Origin: Dryococelus australis
Lineage: Eukaryota > Arthropoda > Insecta > Phasmatodea > Phasmatidae
NCBI GenBank assembly: GCA_029891345.1
Contig: CM056995.1
Span: 79,547,895 to 79,611,894 of the forward strand
DNA: 64,000 bases
Reading direction: 5' to 3'
Of the stretch, positions 56,431 to 64,000 are shown piece by piece. How positions within the stretch are numbered: position 1 is the stretch's first letter; the number at the start of each line of letters is the position of its first letter. The position numbers were made by a program, and so were the translations under genes. Below the pieces are notes generated by a model. It did not search any database. It had not been told where the DNA came from and saw only the letters and a list, made by a program, of their open reading frames with translations.

Positions 56431-59400
56431 AAAATTAACTGTGGGATCCTGTAGTGCCCCTCATGGTAAAGTCGATACTCCATCTGGCTCAATGAAGTGC
56501 TTTTCATCTAAACCTGACAACACTACTTTGGTCATGTGTTCGGTGTAAACCTCATAACCTCACAAAGGGAACTGATATTGGGTACCATTTACTGGAGCCA
56601 AAGGCAGATCTGATAGCACATTTTGGCATTCGTCTCGAAATGACAAGTCCACTTCCTGCAAAAAAAGCATGTGTCCCCATTATTCACAGTGTTTGCAAAA
56701 TCCCACAAGGACGACACTTCAGCCTCGACCCACTCAATTGCCAATAGGAAGCTTGCTCTTCATAGTATGGCTGTACAGGTCATTTACATCGAGATAGAAG
56801 ATGTATTTCGATTCCATACTTGGGTTGTACGCTTCACCCATGTAAATCTTATTGGCTTCCGCACACCTTCTAGAAACCTGGGTAATGCTGCCCCCAATCC
56901 CGAGTTCAACAAAAATATACATATCAGGGTCGGTAAACATCTCTAGCAGTGCATCTATCAAAGACAATTAAGCATCCCATGCAAGTGATAGAGCTGTGAT
57001 GTACACTGTGGGGTCAAGACTGTAATGGTCCAAACAAATGGTATTGAAATTTTCAAACACATCTGCCAGCAAATAAGTGTCCCCATGTAAATACTGAATG
57101 GTATACTGCAGCAAGTTTACACAGTGGAACGCATCCCATGTGGCTTGGATGTGAGCGTAATCCTCATCGCTAACGCTAACATGACATTATGAAATGCATC
57201 CTTTGGTGGGAGTGACGTGCACATCAGACTATCTTGGGACTTAACAAAGTCATGAGGAAACACTCCCTTCCTTTTTGACAATTCAAATTGGGCATTGTTT
57301 GGAAAATCGAGCGGGTGATACTCAATTGTACAGTTTTCTAATTACCTGCCAAAGTTTCCAGTGAGGCGCTCATAGACTGAAAAGAATCAACAAATCGTAA
57401 CTCGAAACATTGTACCTTTCCATTTGAGTTAGTCCCATTGGGAATACGTTTGGTGATGGACTTGTACTTTTCAGGAGTCATTGCAATCACCTCGATTCTA
57501 CCCGGGTTTCTGATTACTACGGTTCCATCGGGTTTTGTTAGGTGACGTTCCGCCAATGGGACTATGAGAAAGTGAGCATCATAGTTTTTCTGGTTATGAA
57601 AGGCAGCGACAAGTTGTTTCTTGTATAGTTTGAAGTTCAAGTTGCATTTATTATGTGTGGCCCCTCTTATTTCCCCGGTCAGATGGTCATGGTCGACCAC
57701 AATATTATCTGTACCGAGTTCCTTCTTACAAATATGACAACATTTCTGAGCCGCCAACCTAGCTTCATCAGCAGGGGTTTTGGCTTCATTGGAACAGTCA
57801 CACTGTATATTACTGAAACACACTTTGTCAATCCAACCAATTTATCTACTAACTGGTTCATACAATTATCACCCACAAACTCAAAGTAGTTAGATAATGC
57901 TGGAGTGTACGAACAAACCAACAAAATCTACAAGCATATGGAACATGTTGGTTGATGGTATTTGTAATACTCATATTATCATTGGGAAGACAAGTGGACA
58001 AGGGATTCTAATATAACTTTGTGTCGCAATAGGGGAATAAACCCAATCTTTGCTGTTTGCTGTAACCCTGAAATTGCAAGTACTTGTCCCCAGTAGGGAA
58101 AGTACTGCAAACAGCCTAATGTTGCTGACAGAGATAATTATGTTTTGCAATTTTCTCCTCACTATTAAAGTATGGGAAACAACCATCGCAAACAAATTTC
58201 CTGTGTGTTTTTTCTTAACTGGTTGATAAGCAGCTATGACAAATCCTTCATAGAAACAAAATGCAAATGAGCGTCATTCCCACAAGCGTAAATGGCCAAT
58301 ACATTTACATGATGTGCATAGTGTTCTAAGAGAAATGTGCATTGGTGTGATAACCCCTTGCTTATCGAAAGTTTCGTCAATAATATTACTATCATTGTCT
58401 ACTGCAGTGTAGACATTGATAGAAATACCACTATTCTCATCGAACTTTCGAATATCCTGTAATAGTACAGGAACCGACAGATCTTCAGTATCCAAAACTT
58501 CGCAAGGATCTGGATATTAAGTAATTCTCTCAATATGATGTGAAACAGGAAACAAAGCTGATATATCAGCATAATGGAAACACAGTCCCTCAGGGGAGCA
58601 TTGTGTGAGCAGCGCCGTCAGTGAATGTTCTAAACTGCAATATGTGAACATCCATATGCAGAATTAGAAGCAAACTCCAGCTGCTACAAGTACTAAATTC
58701 CTCAAGCCTGTTTGTGAGATAAGGCCTAATTGCCTCAATAGATTTCACTCACATCGGTTGAATGCAGTACAGTAATTAATTTACTCTGAAAGTAAAACGC
58801 CTGCATAGCACCTTCCTCAGCCGAGAAGGATTTCAAGAATGTAACCGCTATGCTGACAATAAGCGTTATTGGCCAGGGTGATGCCATTGATAACTCTAAC
58901 AAAGGAACCCTGCACCTTGTGAAAAATCTTTCAAAATCTGCATCAGACACTATTTGATCATTACATATCCGTTCATCAGTAAGCTGATGTGCACACCATC
59001 ACCAAAAGTTTATGTAAGATTAAGCAATGAAGCTTCCACTGAGTAAGAGGAATCGGAAAATGAATAATTTTCCATTTCCCCAGATGAAGTCTCTCTAATT
59101 GACTCGAAAGTCGGCTGTTAGACTGGCGAAGCACTATCCGAATCACTCGAATTTTCCATGTCAGATAGAAACAAATTGTCTGCTAGGAGATCTACTGTCC
59201 TGTGTTTGGGGAAAACTATAGTGTTCCGATATGATGCAGTTGACAGTCTTTCCATGTGTGTATCAGTGCTCGAATCACTCAAGTATAGATCGTCCAAAAA
59301 TAGATTGAAATGACAGCATTTAGGCGAAACAACATCCTGACAGCATATACTAGTCGTTATTTTTGTTTACAACTAAGATTCAGACTCTGTGTCGCTAACA

Positions 59401-59450
59401 AAAAGATTGTCCAAAAAACCAGCAAAACTTTGACGTTTACCATCAGTCAT
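56430..59450 (-). pseudogene. Element C: protein-primed DNA polymerase B, broken and 3'-truncated
   Basis: Starts at ATG 59,450 (MTDGKRQSFAGFLDNLFVSD). The acidic N-terminus is followed by ADFERFFTRCRVPLLELSMA, a region with DENSGISINVYTAVDNDSN, a zinc/HNH-like insert (CCHICKKEL, VVDHDHLTGEIRGATHNKCN), exonuclease-type FHNQKNYDAHFLI, YLHGDTYLLADVFENF, the turn LGIGGSITQVSRRCAEANK and polymerase motif A (YIFYLDVNDLYSHTM, Asp present). Then GHMLFLQEVDLSFRDE and DLPLAPVNGTQYQF, with decay by about 56,430. Motifs B and C (the second catalytic Asp pair) are not found. This is the replicative enzyme of Polintons, using a protein primer. Many frameshifts and stops. Confidence 0.8.
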
Positions 59451-59900
59451 AATGATGCAAAATAAATTTTATTTCCCAAAGCAATCATTTCAGCACCACC
59501 AAAAATATAAAACGGCTGCATAGTGCTGAATAGAGGCGAAATACATTATTATAATGTTTCGAAACAATGTCTTACAATGTCTGTTTTTCTCAAAGAATAT
59601 TCTATGATTCAAAACAAGATAGCTGTGTGTGTGTGTTTACAACGTATTCAATACTGTTATTTTGAATAGCAAAAATAATTTATTTAAGACAAAACTTTAA
59701 ATGTTTTCAGTGAGGGAATTATCCTGTTACTACACATTTACACCACTTACTTAAAATCACTTAAATAAAAAAAACATTCTTAAGAATACTTAAATCCATA
59801 ACAAATTTCATTCTATACTTTTACAACTGCATAACATACTTAAAACTTCCCACCACATTACACATAAAACCATTTCATTCGTTAGAGTTACTCATTGTCC
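59451..59900. other. No recognisable feature
   Basis: AT-rich, upstream of the polymerase start. Confidence 0.4.
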
Positions 59901-61720
59901 AAACATCCATCCCACAGACATCCTTTAGTCAAACAAAGCATTCTGAGCAGTGAGTCAGGCAAAGTTAGTAGCCCTCTAGACATGCTTGGCATAGACTGGA
60001 TTAGTTCCTTCTTTGTTTTTCCCTGCTCCATCATTCACACCCAAACACACAACAGCCATGCTTAAATCTATTAAAACTAACTAAATTAAATTTTCTCACC
60101 TTTCCCCTGCACTCACACACACTCAGTCATACACCTATTTTTCTCAGAGTAGTCGATGATAGATTCTAGATGTTTTTCTCATACTTTGTGAATATTTAAA
60201 CAGTGAAAACAGGGCAGGTATATGTTATTGACACTGCCTTATTCCATATAGTGCAGTAGCTACTAATGGTGGTTCTCCTGTATAACCTGCTCAACTCTGC
60301 TAAATAAACTCAAATGTACATAAAATTACATCTGGAATTTAATTTTCTCACCTTTCCCCTGCACTCACACACATTCAGTCATAAACCTATTTTTCTCAGA
60401 GAATTTTGTATTTTATTCTAGATGGTAATGAAATATATTTACAAGTATTTAAAAGTGTAGAGAAGACCTGAATTGAGATATTGTCTCGCCTTAGGTCCAT
60501 ACTGCATTACTATCTCAGTCATTCAGTAACTCCTTCAAAACTATTAAATATCCTCTTAAATACAAGTCAACAACTCACCTAAAATTTATTGAAAACAATT
60601 TCCCCTGCATTCGCACACAGTCATGCACCTGTTTTCCTCAAGAGTATTTGGTATTTCACTCTAGATGGTTTTAACATATTTTTGGAAGAATTTAACACTG
60701 TAGAGAGGGCCTGGATTGAGATATTGTCTCATCTTAGGTTCATAGAGCAATACTATGGTGGTCATCCAGTATTTCCCTCTACACTCTATCAAATTCCTCA
60801 CAAAAAATACCTCAAAAACCTACCTTAAATTCATTCAAACACCTTTCCCCTCGCTCACACTTGCAGTCATACATATTTTTTAAAAAATATTATTAAGATT
60901 AAATTATATACTCAAACCACGCCATCACACATCAAAACATTTCATTTGGTAGAAGTATTCAAAACTATTTTCATCCATTACACAGACATCCTTCACTCAA
61001 ACAATGCATTCTAAGCAGTGTCAGGCAGGGCTTTAGACCCTCCAGACACTCTGTACATACCCTGGTATAGATCCTTCTTTGTTTCTCATTGCTCCATAAT
61101 TCACACCCAAACACTCAATAGCCAACCCTTAAATCTCTTTAAACAAACTAAATTAAATTTTATCACCTTTCTCCTTCACTTACACACATTCAGTCATATG
61201 CCTATTTTTCTCAGAGTACTTGGTATTTTATTCTGGATAGTTTTAACATTTTTTGCGAGTATTTAATAGCATAGAGAGGGCCTGGATTTAGATATTGTCT
61301 CATCTTAGGTTCATAGAGCAATACTATGGTGGTCATCCAGTATCTCCCTCTAAACTCTATCAAATTCCTCTAAAAAAAAATACACCAAGAAACCATCTAG
61401 AATTTACTCAAACACCTTTCCCCTCACTCACACTTGCAGTCATACACCTATTTTTTAAATATTAAAACTACTTAAGATTAAATTGTATGCCCAAGCCACC
61501 CAGCTACACATCAAAACATTTCATTCATTAGAAGTAATCAAGGCTCATTCATCCATCACACAGACATCCTTCACTCAAACAACACATTCTGAGCAGTGAG
61601 TCAGGCAGGGCTTTGCACCCTCCAGACATGTTTGGCATAGCCTGGCTTAGTCCCTTCTTTGTTTTTCACTGCTCCATCATTCACACTTAAACACACAACA
61701 GCCTACCCTTAAACCACGAA
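59900..61720 (+). repeat. Higher-order repeat with ~250-bp subunits
   Basis: CACCTTTCCCCTGCACTCAC-like segments recur near 60,100, 60,350, 60,600, 60,840, 61,160 and 61,420. A larger unit marked by ACAGACATCCTTCACTCAAA and GCAGTGAGTCAGGCAGGGCT recurs near 59,925, 60,985 and 61,565. Subunits also share CTATTTTTCTCAGAGTA and GGGCCTGGATTGAGATATTG. Confidence 0.75.
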
Positions 61721-63230
61721 CAATAATACTTAAAACTATGTAAAAATGCATAAAATCATGTGAAAATGTGTGGATCTATGTGAAAATGCTTAAATATATG
61801 TAAAAGTAGTTCAAACCCCGTAAAACTAACAAAATAATTAACTTTTAAGCAAATTGTAAAAAAATTTACTATTTGCATCAAAAGTTTACGAAATTTCGAT
61901 AAGTTTTACCGATTTGTGCAAAAATTTAATGAATTTAATATAAAATGTAGAACTTTCACTGATTTGTACAAAAGTTTAATGAATTTAGTATAGAATATAA
62001 AAAGTTATACCAATTTATACACAAGTTTAATTAATTAAAAATACAATGTAAGAAGTTTTTCCAATTTGTGAAAAAATCAATACTAGTTATTAATTGTGAT
62101 AAGTTTTACGAAAAACTAAGTAGGAATTCTGAAAATGTAACAGATTCTGGAAAGAAAATAGTTTAATAACAGATCAAAACCACCAAATTAAAAATATTGA
62201 CAGAAATGTTTGTAAAAGTTGAAGAATTAAAAATACTCACTAAAAAAACAGTACAATTGTTTCAAAATAATTACGTGATACCGAAAAGTTTTAAAAAGCC
62301 CTAAATGTTATTACTATTTACTAAACTAAGAGTAGTAGCAAAGCTGCTGTTCGCTGAATCCTAAACTGCCAGTTCAGGCAGCTGAGATCAGGTGAGAGTC
62401 GAGGGTGGGAGTCCAACCAGGCTAGAGAGCCTGAGAACTGCCCGCTGGTGGCTGGCCGCCTCCTAGGCTGGGGCAGGCGAGTGATGCTGGTTGCCCGCCC
62501 AAGCTGGAAGCAGGCTGAAGTTGTTAGTGGGTAGCTCCATTCCAGCAGACCACAGCAGAGTGCTGCGGATGGCTGCCCATCTAGACTGAAGTGGTGCCCA
62601 GTAGGGATGCAGCGGGTAGTGGTCAATCCAGTGATGTACGGAGCCGGAGTGGTCTGCACCCCATGGTGGTTGGTTCAGCAATGGTGGCCGCTGCCCTGGT
62701 GCAAGAATATATAAGCCGACCCCCCTCCTCCCCCCAGCCACCCTGGTGAACCTACACGAACAAGACAATTGGTCGGATTTGATAATAAAACATATTTTTA
62801 CTAAAGGAAATATAATTTTAATATGAAATTAAATTATTTTTAAGAGAAATAAAAATATTTTGATGTGTTTTCTGAATTTTACCATGTACAAATATATAGA
62901 TTTAGAAATGTAAGCAGAAAAAGCTGTATTTCATAATAGAACATATTTTTCTTACTAAAGGAAATATGATTTCCTTAAATGATTTTAAGCGAAATTAAAA
63001 GATTTTTTAACGAATTAACACGTTTTTTTATTTTTTCTCAGTTACAATTGCATTGAGTTCATACTTATAATGTGAAATATGCATATTTCTTCGGTTTTAA
63101 TAATTACAGTTAATTTTAATTGTGTTTTATTTACCGATTTCGTATGTATTTTACTATGCAATATGATTCTAGGTCCCATCTATTATTGTGTACGGATTCT
63201 GAATAATATTACCCGGGAAACTAACCCGTC
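61721..63230. other. No gene; AT-rich then a GC-rich patch
   Basis: 61,860-62,110 repeats ACGAAATTTCG / AATTTAATATAAAATGTA-like units. 62,330-62,760 is GC-richer with Pro/Leu chance frames on the minus strand. I support no gene. Confidence 0.4.
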
Positions 63231-63231
63231 T

Positions 63232-63440
63232 TACCCGAGAATCGAACCCAGCTTATATTATCCATGTTTTGTCCGGGAATCGAACCCAGCTTACATTATC
63301 CCGGATTCGAACCTACAAACTAACTTGTCATGTCATACCCAGGATTCGAGCTCAGAGTCTATCTTTTAAGAGCCATGCCTTACCTGGGGTTCGTACCCAG
63401 AACCTCTGTAGTGTAGTGTTAAACAATTATGCTATGGAGG
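63232..63440 (-). repeat. Cluster of five tRNA B-box-like motifs, SINE head at the right end
   Basis: On the minus strand, B-box-like strings (GGTTCGAATCC type) occur at 63,384-63,403, 63,338-63,353, 63,300-63,314, 63,272-63,290 and 63,232-63,251. The first is preceded by an A-box-like TAGCATAATTGTTTAACAC (about 63,413-63,432) and forms a good T-arm (CTGGG / CCAG). The others lack an A box. Confidence 0.55.
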
Positions 63441-64000
63441 TTGGTGATGTACCTAAACTTTTTTCATGCATTTGTGTCATGTTAGAACTGTGTTAGCAGG
63501 CCGGGCCAGATCGGCTCGCCGTGAGGGAACGTGTCTTGTGAAAGTTAGTTACTTTTAGCAATACAAAAAGGAATTTTTACGCTTTCCTCTGCACAGCAAG
63601 GTCTTGTCAGTGAACGGGAGAACAGTGCCATGCTTGGAAACTGCTTTTAGCGACACAAAAAATTCTTACTTACCAAGACTCTGCTTGAAATGGTGTTCTC
63701 TGCATGTCGGGTAGTTGGAAGTTTGGTGGCTATGGATAAAATTCTTATTTCCCAGCTTTGCTCTCATGTTGTTCACACTTTAAACATTTATTGAAGTGTA
63801 TAAACTATTTCAGTTATTATTTTTTAAATATTGTATACTATACTGAAATTTGTTAAGGATTCTACGGAGTATTTCTTAATTTTGTATTCAGTAATCTAAT
63901 ATAATATAGAAGACATAGCATTTTTAATATCTATTTGTCATTAGCGAGGTGCAGTTGGCTTGGTGAAGGGCATGTGGAAAGGGCTGGGGGGAGTGGGGTG
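63441..64000. other. No recognisable feature
   Basis: No coding frame or repeat identified up to the window edge. Confidence 0.4.

Noticed and set aside
62321..62768. Two ~100-codon minus-strand frames near 62.5 kb
   Set aside because: GC-rich patch with Pro/Leu/His bias, overlapping frames, no motif.
63384..63440. Functional tRNA gene
   Set aside because: T-arm and A box are present but acceptor and anticodon stems do not pair; better a SINE head.

Overview
The window is AT-rich metazoan nuclear DNA, most likely from an arthropod and probably an insect. The evidence is the very low gene density, long (AT)n and (CA)n microsatellites, tRNA-derived SINEs, MITEs with TA-type ends, probable solo LTRs and, above all, decaying Polinton/Maverick-type (adintovirus-like) elements. 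I see no convincing host protein-coding gene and no bacterial-style operon, CRISPR array or origin. Family calls rest on motifs read by eye; no search was run.

Polinton-like elements dominate the informative sequence. Element A (1 to about 6.7 kb, cut by the left window edge) has a compact, virus-like layout: capsid-like protein (-), chromodomain integrase (-), zinc-ribbon protein (-), a conserved coiled-coil protein (+), PLA2-like protein (+), a PX-like/adenain protease fusion (+), a fibre-like protein (+), a small ORF (+), packaging ATPase (-), penton-like capsid protein (+) and a small DNA-binding-like protein (-). Some ORFs are open (PLA2, protease); others carry stops and frameshifts.

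Element B (29,161-47,699) is a Polinton with both ends in the window: 18,539 bp, inverted terminal repeats of about 1.7-1.8 kb, AG...CT termini and a perfect 6-bp target duplication (CACATG). Its core (33.0-40.0 kb) holds relics of integrase, the coiled-coil protein, fibre-like protein, packaging ATPase, PLA2-PX, adenain, penton, a small basic protein, a major-capsid-like protein and one further conserved protein. A perfect 29-bp hairpin lies between the divergent ATPase and PLA2 genes, and a shared TATA-type motif precedes PLA2 and penton. I found no DNA polymerase in it.

Element C (about 54.04 kb to beyond the right edge) starts with a block related to B's terminal repeat and carries a long, broken protein-primed DNA polymerase B gene on the minus strand (about 56.4-59.45 kb), followed by simple and higher-order repeats.

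Between these lie: three related ~750-bp LTR-like elements (6.96, 11.24, 12.29 kb); a 1.19-kb Harbinger-like element (8.85-10.04 kb); an inverted pair of ~1.1-kb repeats (14.3-15.5 and 20.3-21.3 kb); a 125-130 bp tandem array (22.15-22.9 kb); a MITE family sharing one ~30-bp terminal inverted repeat, nine or more copies at 23.3-26.5 and 48.0-52.0 kb; and SINE copies at 10.7, 23.8, 28.6, 45.4, 53.0 and 63.4 kb.

As a system, A, B and C together show most of the virion toolkit (capsid, penton, protease, packaging ATPase, PLA2, fibre-like protein) plus the replication/integration toolkit (integrase, PolB). None of the three is intact enough in this window to be judged active.
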